NCBI RefSeq assembly: GCF_914767665.1
Contig: NC_059504.1
Location: 45,167,720-45,231,719, forward strand
DNA length: 64,000 nucleotides
DNA from: Harmonia axyridis
Lineage: Eukaryota; Arthropoda; Insecta; Coleoptera; Coccinellidae
Direction of reading: 5' to 3'
Part shown: positions 1 to 11,660 of the stretch, one piece after another
Layout of the letters: the number at the start of each line of letters is the position of its first letter
Position numbering within the stretch: position 1 is the first letter of the stretch
Position numbers and translations under genes: made by a program
Notes under the pieces: model-generated
What the model was told of the DNA's origin: nothing
Seen by the model: only the letters and a program-made list of their open reading frames with translations
Database searches by the model: none

Positions 1-1100
1 CCTCCTTTATAGTGAATTCAAAACTGATGTTTTCACAAATAAATTGCAATTTGAATGAAGCACATCAAATTGTAAAATCCGAGACAATTTTTTGATGCGA
101 ATAACTTAGTTCAGTTCTTTGATAACTGGAGTATTAAAATTTTGTGAGGAAAATGACACAATATAAAACAACGGGTCAGTGTATACCTATAACGAATGAA
201 AAAATCACAGATGGCAAAACAAGGGGGTCGCCGACAAAACGGGTATATAAAGGAAAACAATAAACATCGGACGTGCTCGTAGTGCAATAAAAGTAATCAT
301 CTTGAAGCCGATAATAAAATCATAAACCGTAAAAGGGTCCCATTATTTGCAGCCGTTTCGATTTTGAAGAAAAAAACAAAGAGTATTGATTCATTTTATG
401 GAAAAATTTCGTTCTTCGTCTTGGAGAAAATTCTGAACTTTTATATTTTGGAAATCTTGGGGGTTAATTCAATCTCATTGCAATATTAAGTGTAGAGACA
501 ATGCGCGAATCAATTGTGAATAACTAATTTTTTATGTTTAGTAGCAATATGATTCTTCTCACACCAAGATATCCCGAAAAGGGAAGCACCAATTGAATCT
601 GTTTTTCGAGAACGCATTTCCTACCAGGAATCCCTAGAAAGTCGTTTGAACTCCCATCCAGGATTATTTTATCTTATCCACTTGTCCCAGATTTCACCGT
701 TGTTTTCACTTCTCATCATTTCCATTGCCAAGTTTTCCCAAGCGTGTACGAAATTTCATTAGCGGGGAGCATTAAGTTCAACGGCTCTAGATAATATTGG
801 AGACCTCAGCATCCCCAAACCCTGAAACATAAAATTGTGGTTTGTATTTTCTCCTAGGTATTCGAGTTTTGTTTGTTTTCACGTTGTTAATTTTTTGGGG
901 GATGGGAGAAAAAACTTATAATCCAGATTCGACGGGTTTTTTATTAGTCTATTGTACTCATCTCATAAAAGGATTTTTAAACTGAATTTTTATTTATCAT
1001 CAACTATCAACCACTCTCGTTTCTGAACTAATGGATGGTATATCCATCATAAAAACACTTGGGTGTAGTATTTGAATGGTACTGGGTTATTTATGTCGGT
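1..1100. other. AT-rich non-coding DNA
   Basis: No reading frame, repeat boundary or RNA gene could be recognised. The sequence is AT-rich with many stops in all frames and fits intergenic or intronic insect DNA. Confidence 0.5.
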
Positions 1101-1179
1101 GCTTCAATGACATATGTTAAACAGAATTGTCACCCGAAGCGTCATAGGTTTAGTAAAAGGTTAGCCATTTAATAACATG

Positions 1180-1620
1180 AATACTTTATCGCTTGATCGA
1201 TATTGCTGCTGTAAGTGTTGAAGAAGATCCAAATTTATCAATTCGCTCGGCGCGCACCACATTTGGGTGTATCTCACGAAATGCAATGACGTATTTTGCA
1301 TCTGTATTTGCATCGCCATCCTTATAAGTTTCAGTTGATACAAGAACTAACGCCAGCTGACTATGAACTGCGTAGAACATATGCCGATTGGATGCTTGAA
1401 CAACAATTTTTGGATGACAATTTTTCGCATCGAATTGTTTTCGGAGGCTATGAAAACAAGCAGAGTTAAAGAATATGGCGCAGTGAAAATTCTCTTGTCA
1501 CTGCTACGAGACCATTACATTCCCAAAAAGTCATTGAATGGTGTGCAATTTCACCTAGTGGGTACTTCTTTGAAAATAAAAAAAGTGTCAGTCAAACCCT
1601 CAGAGTACTAAATATAGATA
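1180..1620 (+). pseudogene. Tc1/mariner-like transposase relic, N-terminal and middle part (family C)
   Basis: Read in shifting frames, the + strand gives pieces typical of an insect Tc1/mariner-superfamily transposase. First comes an HTH-region piece resembling IAAVSVEEDPNLSIR. Then follow ELTPADYELRRTYADWMLEQ, which precedes the first catalytic Asp in this group, and GGYENKQS followed by RIWRSEN and LHSQKVIEWCA. The first catalytic Asp motif (usually FSDEAHF) is lost, with the frame jumping from IVF to GGY. Stops and frameshifts make it non-functional. It probably belonged with the C-terminal relic at 2240-2590, separated by about 600 bases. No TIRs were found. Confidence 0.7.
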
Positions 1621-2239
1621 GAGGAAGCATATGTCATTTTCAGTAAGGAAATTTCGTCCCTAACATGATCTATCAAATTTGACATAAAGCGCGCTGAAAT
1701 AATTACATTTCAGTGATACGATATTTCACTCAATTCACGAGTTTTTACACAAAGAACGCACTTCTTATGTCCCATAGTGAATTAAAGATTCATATTAACT
1801 CAAAATATATTGAGATAAGTACCTAAATATATCACAAATTCAGAAAACAAACTTCAAGTGCGCCAAACGACGTGAAACAACCAATGACAGTAGGAAAGCA
1901 AAAGTTGCCAAACCTTGGATTTCAGCAGGTAGATACAGAAAATAATTATGCTTATTATAAATTCGATAATTAGGAAAAATATCGGATTCCAAATATTCAA
2001 ATTTGCATACTTAATAGGGAATCACTCAAATAAATATATCTATTTCATTCAATATAACATACATTCATAACGATATAATAAAATTGTGGATTTGAAAGTA
2101 TATCACAATCCGACAACGTAATCTCACCATGTTGGGGACATGTAAAAATTGCGTATACTCTCTTCATCTATGTTTATTACTCTATGGTCAAACCCCAATA
2201 TTCATGGCTAAAGCTAAATAAAAACCGATTTTTTTAGGC
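1621..2239. other. Unassigned DNA between two halves of a transposase relic
   Basis: This AT-rich stretch lies where the second catalytic Asp region of a family C transposase would be expected. It is either an unrecognised insertion or badly decayed element sequence. No TIR or coding signal was seen. Confidence 0.4.
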
Positions 2240-2590
2240 TGAATTCTATGATTTAGAATTGGACCCGTTTTGAAGTTACCTATTGCAGGAAAAATGTCTA
2301 GAAAGCGTAATCTCTCGTTAAGGCAATGTGAATTGGCCACCGAGATCTTGTGATTTATCGCATTTGGATTTTTTTGTGGGTATATGCTAAAGATAGTACT
2401 AATACCGATAATCCTCAGACCATTGGCGATCCAAAAATCATCATCCATTAAGTTATCAGTGAGATATTGCCCGAAATGTGCCGGAGAGTCATAGAAAATT
2501 ACCTCACAAGGATCGTTCCTGTAAGAGATCACGTGAAGGACATTTAAACGATGTTGTATTTCACACATAATGGCAAGGTCCAAGCATTTT
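2240..2590 (+). pseudogene. Tc1/mariner-like transposase relic, C-terminal part (family C)
   Basis: Around 2320-2380 the + strand reads WPPRSCDLSHLDFFLW, the block that carries the third catalytic Asp of DD41D-like insect transposases. It is followed by a C-terminal stretch resembling ILPEMCRRVIENYLTRI. In-frame stops and small indels interrupt it. The 131-residue open frame on the opposite strand here is only the antisense shadow. It is likely the same insertion as 1180-1620. Confidence 0.7.
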
Positions 2591-2949
2591 ATCGAAATGA
2601 AAATAGGATCGATATTATAAATGGAAGTGTGTTTTATTTACGTACATGAAAACGAAAAGAACCGATGCGTGTTAAAACCCTAAATGATTCGATATTCAAG
2701 AAAGCAGGAATTGTTGGCAAGTTCAAGGTGAAATAAACAACATCAGCTCGATATCGGAAATGGAAACAGAGTATTTGCCGGGATACTTCGATATATTTCT
2801 ATATATAAAGGCATCCCAATATATTGCGAAAAACGGTTTACAATTATTGCGTAGTGAAATCTGCAACACTACTGAAAGTACTAAAGGTAATGATATTTGT
2901 TCAACAAAGGCTTAAGAGAATAATACTGCGATTGCAAAATTTTCAGTAG

Positions 2950-3118
2950 TGAATTTTAACAATTTCATTGCGTTGTTGATGTGTTACTTCCATTTTTAGT
3001 AATGGCGTAGTTTTTACTTGTCCAATGTCAAAAGATGATGGCAGCTTCAAAAGTGACAGCTGCCTGGATGTTATGCTTCTTAGGATGAAACTCCTCATTG
3101 GAAAACCATTTAAATATA
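2950..3118 (-). mobile_element. 5' end fragment of a family B Tc1/mariner-like element
   Basis: The segment around 2965-3040 resembles the 5' end of the element at 5676-6425: both have an antisense start region followed by ATGGCGTAGT and a TTACwTGTC block. It runs into an end sequence (GAAACTCCTCATTGGAAAAC near 3086) like the family B termini at 61155 and 63640. Only this terminus survives; there is no transposase catalytic core. Confidence 0.5.
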
Positions 3119-4895
3119 ACGTCTGAACAGTTCTATGAACTATTGATATTTGCACCTAGATATTTTTGAAATAACAATATAAATAACTGATATCCTGATT
3201 TTAAAGAGGGGTGGAATTTTTTCAAGACAACTGAAGTGATTTTCAAAGAAGAGTATCTATAGGTATTGCCTCCATCTTCCACACACATTTTTTTTTCGTT
3301 TAAAGATAGGTATTTTAGATAGGACTATCTCAAATTTTGTCTTGTTGGTCTTTATTAATGGAATATGATAAAACAAATAAGTTCAGTGGGAAAGTGTATT
3401 ACCTTCGGAAATGAAGGAAAAAGAAATTTTTTCCGTTACGATATTTATATAGTTTACGTTTTCGAGAGGGTATGCGTGGGCAGAAAGCTAATAAAGTTGT
3501 AATATCATTTCACATAAAACATAATTTAGTTGATTTCTTAATCTTCCTTTAATTTAATGCTACGGGGTCTCCTCCATTATTGTGTTCATTAATGTTGTAA
3601 TAAAATCAGTCAAGATAACGCAATTTAATCTGTGCAGGATGGCGAAATGTGCTCTTCCAAATTTTGGTTAATAACTATAAGAGCCTTTGCTCCACAGTGG
3701 TTTGAGATTATAACCCTGGTAGGCTAGTGATTCACGTCTTATGTTCCGCGAAATTCAATATTTCCGACCTCTTGCTGAGAAATAAGAAAAATCGTGGTTC
3801 GATAATTATGGAATCTCAGTCGTCTTGCATGGGTTCCTCGAATTTTTTAACGGTAGACGATAATATCAGTAGAGGTTAATTCCAATTTATAGACTATGCA
3901 TTACATTTTATATTGCATTTCATACTTCTCCTTGATTCAAATTTCAGTTGATTTCATACAGATCTCACTATAATATTGAACTCAGAGGGAACTGAACACG
4001 TTTTAACACTTAACACAACTGGTTCACAATATATAAAATGGGACAATTTCAGTAGAATAATCCAATATGTAACAATTACAATCAGATCATAATTTTTGTA
4101 GGAATAATGATAAAGGAAAATCTTTCAAACCATCAGAGTATATCCATGAATTTTTATTTAAGGTTTATAGCCCTAACCCCCTATTGGTGGCTATTGGTGG
4201 TAGGTACCACCAATTTTGTTTATTGAAAAAAACTGATTATAATGGAAGGACATTCGATGCCTTTCATTCTACACTATGTCCGTAAAATATGGAACAATTC
4301 ATTTTTAGCTAAACAGACCATTTTAAGAAATAATCCTGAAACTGGTTGATTTTTTGTTTTAATTTACCGTATTTTAAAATAATAATCCATTATACTGGGT
4401 GAATTACTTTCGAGTAATGACGTCACTGTCAATTTTTATGAAAATCCAGTTAGTAAGCTGACATGAATAAATTAATTGAAAGTTTTGATACTTATTCACC
4501 CAATCTGTAGCGGAGATTGATAATGATTCGATAAAATGGTATATAATCTCTGAACGACTCCAGGAATAATGAAGTAGGACCTACTCTCCCAATTATCCGG
4601 TTTCTTTTCAACTATAAGGAATTCTCAACAATAATTTCCTCATGTGGGATGTTCATTTCCGGATGAATTGTGGAGATTCATCCTGAGATCAAAAGCATTG
4701 TTGTTCAAAGGGTATAAATAAATCTATTTCCGCCAGGATAGCAGAGAAGGACTCCACGGAAATACTCTGGACATCCGACAAGTGACATGAAAAGGAAGTT
4801 TAATTTATTTCTGCCTGCAAAAATTTTATCCTATTAATTTTTCTAACCTACGCATTATTCATGTGAAATATTCTAATTACTCGATTCAAGAGAAA
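3119..4895. other. Non-coding DNA, one possible tiny TIR element
   Basis: No gene recognised. Near 4396-4500 a roughly 110-bp segment starts with TGGGTGAATTA and ends with TTATTCACCCA, which could be a very small MITE. Near 4190-4210 there is a short imperfect palindrome around TTGGTGGTAGGTACCACCAA. Otherwise featureless and AT-rich. Confidence 0.4.
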
Positions 4896-4899
4896 TGGA

Positions 4900-5675
4900 A
4901 AACATAAGATAAGTCCGAATCTAAACAAACTCTCAAATTCCTAGCCTCTGAAACAACTTGCAGTGGTGTGTCATCTTTTTGAGCTTTGAACGTTTCCTGT
5001 AATCAAGCCAATCGTTTTTAAATTCTGATGCGATGCGAACCGACTGATTCCTTCAAGATTACAGTTGAAATGGTGCAAGAATCCAACAGATCCTTGAAAT
5101 CCGCATATTATTGCAACTCCGAGAACAAAATTCCGATTTCCAGATCAAATAGATAGAACAAATATAAAAAGGGGCCTAAAGTAGAACCCTGGGGAATGCC
5201 CTGAGTGAGCGGTAAATAGTATGGCTTGTCCATAACCCACTCCTCTCTACAAATATACAATGAAATATCTCTTTGAGGTAAGAGAAATCGAGATATTCAA
5301 GCTTGGCTGAAAGCATTTTGTGATCTAAAGTATCAAATGCCTTGCTAAAATCTAGCAAAGCAAGGCAAGTATCCTTTTTCACTCCTAATGTCAACAAGCT
5401 AATAGTTAAACTGGAAGTTGTATTATAATCCCTTCTAAATCCTGATATTCTGGAAATTAACAGGTATTCATTAGTGAAACCTTGAATTCCATTATAGATA
5501 TTTTTTCCAAAATTTTCGAAAAAACCGTTGACATACTCGTTGGCCTTATATCTTCCAAACTTGACTCAGATAGAGTATTGTAATGGCCTCTTTTAAACTA
5601 TTTGGGAAATAGTTCTCTTGAATACAAGAATTCATGATGTTCAGCAGAGGAGCCTTGCAAAAAGGCAAACAAGTA
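4900..5675 (-). pseudogene. LINE reverse transcriptase fragment
   Basis: The minus strand carries RT blocks of a non-LTR retrotransposon in order. At 5600-5675 is a piece like NIMNSCIQENYFPNSLKEA (RT motif 0/1 region). At 5280-5397 is ALLDFSKAFDTLDHKMLS, which contains the first catalytic Asp of the palm. At 5160-5210 is a GIPQGSTLGP-like block. The FADD box is not recognisable and frameshifts separate the blocks. It abuts a DNA transposon relic at about 5676, so one element was inserted into or recombined with the other. Confidence 0.75.
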
Positions 5676-6425
5676 TGGCGGTTGTTTTGTTATTTGTGCG
5701 GCACGTACTGCCGTCTTGTTGAAAATAAATGGGGTCCACAACAATATCTTGCAATTCCGGCCATGAGAGGTCATTAATCATAGCTGGGTAGCGCAATCCA
5801 TTCATCTTAACAGATTCACCAGCCTCATTTTCGGCTAAGTAAGCTCTAATCACTCCATCAGCCCAAACAGTGACACATTGACAATAGAGAGGCTTTTCAA
5901 CAATCATTCTTGAATTTTTTGAGCCCCAAATGCGATAATTGTTCTTATTAACGTGGCTATGAAAATTAGTCTCATAATTGAAGATGATTTTAGATGAAAA
6001 TCCGGATCATTTTGATGCATTTCAAATATCCAATCATCAACATACGATATTGCTGGTGATCGACCGGTTTGAGTTCTTATGTTAACTGATCTTTAAAAGT
6101 CTTAAGACCTTTATGCAAAATACGGTGTAATGTAATATGTAGAATGCCTTATTTCCAGGATAGACAAGGAATCGACAAACCTTGAGTTTTTGTCGATACT
6201 ACTGGCTATAGCAGCAGTTGTTCTTGAGCGACGCCGACGCCTCAAATTTTTTCAACAGTTTCACCATTGTCGACTGAGAAGTTGCTTCACGACTACCCAG
6301 AATTGCTTTAGTTTTGCGAACACCAATTTTGTAGGGAATTTTAACAAGGCGTTGTTGAAGCGTGTATTGTTCCATTTTTAGAGATGGCGTAGTTGTTACA
6401 TGTCAAATGCAAAGGCATATATTTC
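5676..6425 (-). pseudogene. Tc1/mariner-like transposase relic, 5' two thirds (family B)
   Basis: The minus strand begins near 6375 with MEQYTLQQRLVKIPYK, a typical start of this insect transposase group, followed by LVKKFE-like HTH remnants. Next are FSSKIIFNYETNF (first catalytic Asp replaced), HVNKNNYRIWGSKN and VTVWADGVIRAYL, then a QQDGSTC block with the second catalytic Asp around 5690-5700. The sequence then stops at the LINE junction, so the third catalytic residue is missing. Several stops lie between 5950 and 6200. Non-functional. Confidence 0.75.
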
Positions 6426-7779
6426 AGTCATTTCGTGCGCGCTTAGACTGAATAAGGAGATTCCACGAGCGTCGAGAGACTGAAGCATTCGCCAGTGTGA
6501 CTTTATCAATAGTTTTCTCACAATCCTATGAAATCTTTTGGTAGATGTTGGTAGTTTCAGAAATACCTTTCCAAACTTGGCCAAAATGGCCAAGGATTTT
6601 TATCAACGCCAGCATCTTCAGCTCCTGTTGAAAGACAATCTTCCAAAGCTGCTCTTACAGTTAGAAAAATCCACAATAGGTAAGGCGACAAATCTGTAAG
6701 GTCCTCATGTGTATTAGGTCCTGGACGAAAAATTATGAAATCGAATAAAGCCTGAAGGTTTCTCAATATTAAGAAACTGTATTTTTTCTCGTTATGATTT
6801 ATAGTGATTTAATTTATATGGTTCTATTTCAAAAAAGTTGATATTTTCGGTTTTTTTATACAATAAGTTTGATAAATAAAGCGGTGAATCCCTTTCTTTA
6901 TAACGCAAATGTCATGTATTTGCAACAAACCAACCATCTCTTCTTTAAAAAAAAAATATTTTTCTGTGAGTTTATAGGCATTGCCTAAACTTTAATCTTT
7001 GTTTAATAATAATAATAATAATAATATAAATATAAAAGAACATATCGATAATCGATATCACTCTTGTTGTCAAGAGTAGTGTTCTATCCCATTCTGTCCA
7101 AGTAATCCATGTGAAACTTCAAGACGTAAAGATGAATCATGTCGAAAATCCGTTTCAGCCCTCACATTTCACCAGCATTGATATCGGAAATGAATCAATT
7201 TCGAGTTTCCGTTTCCCTTCGAAGAACCATCAGCGACGTCTTCCACGATCCTAACCCAACTTTAATTTTCTTTGTGAAACTTGCCGCAGACAAATTCCAT
7301 CTGTGTCGAAAATAACGTTAAATCTCCCGAAAACATTCTATGTCGAACGTTGGAAAAGGATGAATGATGGATTACAGGAGGAAATTGGCGAAAGACAACG
7401 AATGTTTGCACAAAGGGGAGGAAATATGTCGTTTGTTTGCACAGAAGGTTTATTTATTCCCGCCGCCATGACAGGTTATCAAATGACGGCATTCTGTTGG
7501 ACAGAGCTTTTTTTTTCATATTTTACGACGGTACATTAATCTTGCCTTACCTTTTTCGTGAACCTTATCGCTTTGAATATTTCATTTGGACAAAAAATAG
7601 CTGTACATGATCATTAGGGTGGGTTTTGTCGTTGAAAAGTGAACTTTTTCCAGAAAATTTGGGATAACCTTACCTGGGAATCCTGGGATTAAATATGAAG
7701 TGATTCCGAGTGGGACATTTTATGTGATGAAATATGAGGTAAATTTGAAAATCTGGGGAGTATTAGTTTCAAAAATTTG
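6426..7779. other. Non-coding DNA with one microsatellite
   Basis: Two overlapping minus-strand open frames (6396-6766) and one plus-strand frame (7303-7539) show no recognisable domain and are not supported as genes. The stretch otherwise holds only an (AAT)n run near 7004. Confidence 0.4.
7004..7025. repeat. (AAT)n microsatellite
   Basis: A run of about seven AAT/TAA units read directly from the sequence. Such runs in this window often mark LINE 3' tails, but no LINE sequence adjoins this one. Confidence 0.85.
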
Positions 7780-8560
7780 GCTACATTTCTGGCAATATAT
7801 CTCCAATTATGGATGTTGGATTTCAGATCATCAATAGACACATCCTTCGGCTATGCGATGAGAATTGATGGTCCGAGTGACACCTTCTTCATTTTCAAAG
7901 GATTACGGGCCAATCACTTCACCAGACCAAATTACACACCATACATTAATTTTTTGTGTAGTTACATGAGGATATTCGTTGCCCAATATGCGAAAATTTC
8001 ACTCGTTTACATAGTCACCGAGTGTAAAAACTCTGAAGAATATTCGATGCCAAAAATCGTCATCCAACCGTTGCGTTGTTCTTCAATCTCCAATCAGCAT
8101 AATATGTTCTACTCGTTCCATGATCAGCTAGCTTCAGTTTTTATATCAACTGAAACTTAAGAAGATGGATATGCTCAATATGCCATAGCGTGCCGTAAGA
8201 CAGGTCCAAATGTTGTGCGCGCTGAGAAATGGATAAATTTGGATCTTCTTCAACACTTCCACTTACAACAGCAATATTTTCGATCGAGCGTGCATTTAGA
8301 TTTTGTATGGGTCTCAAGACATCAGTAACAGATCGATTCGAAGAGACTGGATCAGTCTCCTCGAATTTTTTTACTGTTTTATCAATTGTATGCTCTGATA
8401 GGCGATTATGTTGACCATAATCTGCCCATACTGCACGAAACGTACTCGCTACAGAGTTTGTAGTGTAAAATTATACATAGTACTCCTTAGTTGAAGGTAC
8501 AAAAGAAAATGAAAAATCCCTCGAATAATTTCGAGAAAAAATCTCTTATGAACATGATGC
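7780..8560 (-). pseudogene. Tc1/mariner-like transposase relic (family C)
   Basis: On the minus strand, near 8300-8420, the pieces HNRLSEHTIDKTVKKFEETD and SVEEDPNLSISQRAQHL correspond to the HTH region of the family. Near 8060-8110 come LKLADHGTSRTYYADWRL and DDFWHRIF, leading into the lost first catalytic Asp and GDYVN. Near 7860-7950 follow IWSGEVIGP and FENEEGVTRTI. The second and third catalytic blocks are absent. It resembles the relic at 1180-1620 and is equally decayed, with a stop or frameshift roughly every 30-60 codons. Confidence 0.7.
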
Positions 8561-8639
8561 CACAAACGCGAAGAGGATTCTGCATCAGGATTTATCATTC
8601 CACCCGTATAAAATCATGCTTGTTTGAGATTTAAGTGCT

Positions 8640-9345
8640 GCTGATTTCGTGAACCGCAAGCAAAATTCGTTGTGAGGAAATGATTCAGCGCATTTCCCAA
8701 AGCGCAACATTTTTCATTAGTGATGAGGCACCTTTCACCTTTCTGGAACAGTGAATAAGCAACATTTCCGGTACTAGGCTGCATGTAATCCTCTTCAACT
8801 CCATAAAAGACGACTCCATTCACCTAAAGTCAGTTTGGTGTGCTGTGTCTCAATTCGGAGTGATAGTGTCAACCTTCCTACAGCCTGAATTGAAAGAACC
8901 TGCTGAAGAACACGACCTGGGTGACATTTGGTTCCACTAGGATGGCGCTACAGCCTACACAGCTTGAACTTCATTAGCTGTTTTGAGACAGCTGTTCCCA
9001 GGGAGACTGGTCTCACTGAGAGGAGACGTGGGTTGGCCAGCGCGCTCACCAGATTTGAGCATCTGTGGCTTCTTACTTTTGGGCCACCTTGAAGATAAGG
9101 TCTTCAAACATCGTCCACACACCCTGCCAGAACTCAAGCAGTGAATAACCGAAGTAATCCGGGCCATACTGCTCGAGATATGCCGAAAAGCGGTCGAAAA
9201 CTTCCAAAATCGACAACATCAGTGTGTCGCTGTTGATGGCCGCCATCTTAGTGACCAGAGACAGACGAATGTGGAAAAGTATAGAGGAGGCTTTCATTCA
9301 GGAGTGGATGGTGAATAGCTGAAAGAGAGAGAGACGGCTCTGCCG
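8640..9345 (+). pseudogene. Tc1/mariner-like transposase relic, C-terminal two thirds (family D)
   Basis: The + strand reads FISDEAPFTF near 8720 (first catalytic Asp) and SVWCAVSQFGVIVSTFL near 8830-8870. Then come DIWFH-stop-DGATAYTA near 8925 (second catalytic Asp) and GDVGWPARSPDLSICGFLLLGH near 9025-9090. The spacing from the second Asp to the expected third Asp is 41 residues, as in the DD41D group, but that Asp is replaced by Gly (ICGF instead of a D-F/Y pattern). Three in-frame stops are visible. The lineage is distinct from families A-C by sequence. Confidence 0.75.
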
Positions 9346-9349
9346 CACC

Positions 9350-10214
9350 TTGTATAATGAAAAAAAAAACATGAAAAAATTCAAATTTTACACTTTGTAT
9401 CTCGAAAACAAAGCGTTTGTTTATAGTACTTTTTTTCTTAAAATGATCCGAGAACCCTGTTATTTTCGTTTGTACCTCCAATTTAGGAAGACCCTGGTAA
9501 AAATTGATTTATAAATGAATATGTGGATATCCGATATACCTTTAACAAGAAACCAAATAATGGAATCTTTTCCAATAGAACCTAACAATCTACAGGACAT
9601 ACTCTTCAGGAATAAAGACCATTCGATAGATTGAGTTACTCACGAAAAATATCCCCTCCCAACCCCAAAGTCCTAGCCATTTCCTCCATCTCCACCGAGA
9701 AATCCATTTCTAATGGCAGCTTATCTTTTCGCCTTTCATCAATTCAATTTGATCTTCTGTCCGACCTGCAGCTCTTAGCTGTCTAATTTGCTACGTCTCA
9801 AGGCAGCAGCAGCGCCCCCTCAGAAACTGACAGCGTTACGTTTCAAATGGGGTGTAAAAGATTTCATATAATGGTAGGACGTCCGACGCCACGTATTGGC
9901 CTAATGCGAGAAAATCATTCCCGTGAGAATATAAAGGGATGTCAGATTTATCCCCGAGATCGGTGATAAGGGCCAAGAGGAATCAGGGTGCTGGTGAAAG
10001 GCATTCTGAGGAGCTCTTGCGGAAATTTTCTTAATTGAATCAACTGATTCGCGGATCTTAGGAATAATGGAGGGGGTTTTTAACCGGAGCTGCAATCGAA
10101 ATGAATGGAACGTTTTGACGTTCTAAAAAAATTCCAAAGTGAGTGAAAATGTTTTCAGGGTGATGATTGTGGCGAAAATCAAACGCAGAGTGGAGAGAAT
10201 CTTATTAACTGAGT
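9350..10214. other. Non-coding DNA
   Basis: A somewhat more GC-rich patch at 9760-10100 does not give a convincing exon: no long frame, no conserved domain and no paired splice sites. Confidence 0.4.
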
Positions 10215-10410
10215 TTACCTAAGTCGTTGACGCATTGTGGAAACCTAGGGTTAAAAAACGAGCACTTTTGGAGTTGAATCATTAGATGTTTATTTCTTCA
10301 TGAAAAAGAGGGTAAAGTTGCAGCACGCAGCACCATATTATCATTCTGGTGAAAATTTTCCATTTCCAGTTGTTCTTTCGTGGCTGTGTCCTCGACAACT
10401 TCATGAATTC
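10215..10410 (-). mobile_element. Family B element, 3' part, interrupted
   Basis: The minus strand carries a C-terminal transposase scrap like GIHEVVEDT followed by a 3' end resembling the other family B copies (43.5, 47.7 and 63.5 kb). At 10411 it is cut by the DD41D element. Across that element the frame resumes at 11343 with LKDK, so removing the insert and one TA restores a continuous family B sequence. Confidence 0.65.
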
Positions 10411-10412
10411 TA

Positions 10413-11341
10413 AAGGGTGTTTATTTTCGAGGTATATAACTTTAAGTTGGCATTACTGTTCAAGATGGCGACCGATTTAACAGCTGTCGAGTGATTTATT
10501 CCCAGTTTGGTTTGTCAATTCATCATGAATAGATTCACGCCTGAACAACGCTTGCAAATAGTGCAATTTCATTTCGAAAATAATGGTTCTGTGCGGAATA
10601 CGTATCGCGCACTACGTCCATTAGCGATGAAGCGCACTTCTGGTTGGATGGCTACATCAACAAAACAAAACTAGCGCATTTGGAGTGAAGCTAATCCTCA
10701 ATTGTATGTCGAAACACCGATACATCCAGAAAAACTGACTGTTTGGTGCGCTTTATGGGCTGGTGGAATCATTGGTCCGTACTTCTTCAAAAACGATGAT
10801 GGCCAGAACGTTACAGTCAATGGTGATCGGTATAGAGCCATGATTACTAACTTTTTCATTCCTGAATTGAACAACCATGATGTCCAGGAGCTGTGGTTCC
10901 AACAAGACGGCGCAACATGCCACACAGCTCGTGCCACAATCGATTTATTGAAAGACACGTTTGGTGACCGCCTAATTTCACGTTTTGGACCCATGAATTG
11001 GCCTCCAAGATCTTGTGATTTAACACCGCTACACTACTTTCTGTGGGGCTATGTAAAGTCATTGGTCTATGCGGATAAGCCACAAACCCTTGACCATTTG
11101 GAAGACAACATTCGCCGTGTTATTGCCGATATACGGCCACAAATGTTGGAAAAAGTCATCGAAAATTAGACGTCCAGATTGGACTAGATCCGAGCCAGCC
11201 GTGGCGGTCATATGCCTGATATCATATTTAAAATGTAACGCAACAAGATTATCTTGCGGACAAATAAACTTCATGTCAATCGAATAATCCATCGTTGTTT
11301 TATTGCAATTTAAAGTTCTATAGCTCTAACAAAACACCCTT
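10413..11341 (+). mobile_element. DD41D Tc1/mariner-superfamily element (family A), internally deleted copy 1
   Basis: Starts AAGGGTGTTTATTTTCGAGG and ends with the inverted counterpart (TAACAAAACACCCTT), giving TIRs of roughly 33 bp with mismatches. TA dinucleotides flank both ends (10411-10412 and 11342-11343), as expected for a Tc1/mariner insertion. At 929 bp it lacks about 370 bp compared with the 1.3-kb copies at 27.4 and 29.7 kb. The deletion joins the N-terminal HTH coding part directly to the first catalytic Asp block near 10620. It sits inside an older family B element. Confidence 0.9.
10524..11169 (+). pseudogene. Truncated DD41D transposase, copy 1
   Basis: The start ATG at 10524 begins MNRFTPEQRLQIVQF. 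The internal deletion near 10620 removes the rest of the HTH region. The open part 10702-11169 contains LTVWCALWAGG, GPYFFKNDDGQ, a WFQQDGATCHTAR block (second Asp) and RSCDLTPLHYF, where the third catalytic Asp is changed to His (PLHYF instead of PLDYF). A stop follows VIEN, removing the final conserved tail. It cannot be an active transposase. Confidence 0.85.
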
Positions 11342-11342
11342 T

Positions 11343-11480
11343 ATCTTTAAGGCCTTGAATCTATTGTGGAGCATAGACATAGACCTTATCTTTCACGTGG
11401 CCCCAAAGAAAAGCGTCTAAAGATGTTAAATCACAGGATCAAGGTGGCCAATTGTGATCACTTTTCTGGGAAATAACACA
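11343..11480 (-). mobile_element. Family B element, continuation beyond the nested insert
   Basis: The minus strand reads SCDLTSLDAFLWGHVKDKVY, including the third catalytic Asp block and the following conserved WGHVKDKVY, then a stop and IQGLKDK up to the TA at 11342-11343. It is continuous with 10215-10410 once the inserted element is ignored. Confidence 0.7.
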
Positions 11481-11504
11481 TCCAGGAAACTTTTCTAAGG
11501 TAAG

Positions 11505-11660
11505 GTCCAATACTACCCCTACCTAAGTAGTTGACGCTTTGTGGAAATATAAAGTTTTTCAATGAGATATTTCATTTTGATATTAAAAAAAAGAGAGAAA
11601 TCAATGGATGTTCATTTCTATAAAAAGAGGCAGAGTCCTCTGACAACAATGTGGAGTAAT
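11505..11660 (-). mobile_element. Family B 3' end, second fragment
   Basis: Contains the family B terminal block (TTCATTTTGATATTAAAA at about 11570-11590) in the same orientation as the neighbouring copy. It is preceded by CCTAAGTAGTTGACGC, a phrase that also occurs at about 10218 in front of the other copy (CCTAAGTCGTTGACGC). This suggests the two 3' ends derive from one duplicated segment. Confidence 0.5.

Noticed and set aside
2188..2583. 131-residue minus-strand frame
   Set aside because: Antisense shadow of the transposase relic read on the plus strand (RSCDLSHLDFFLW).
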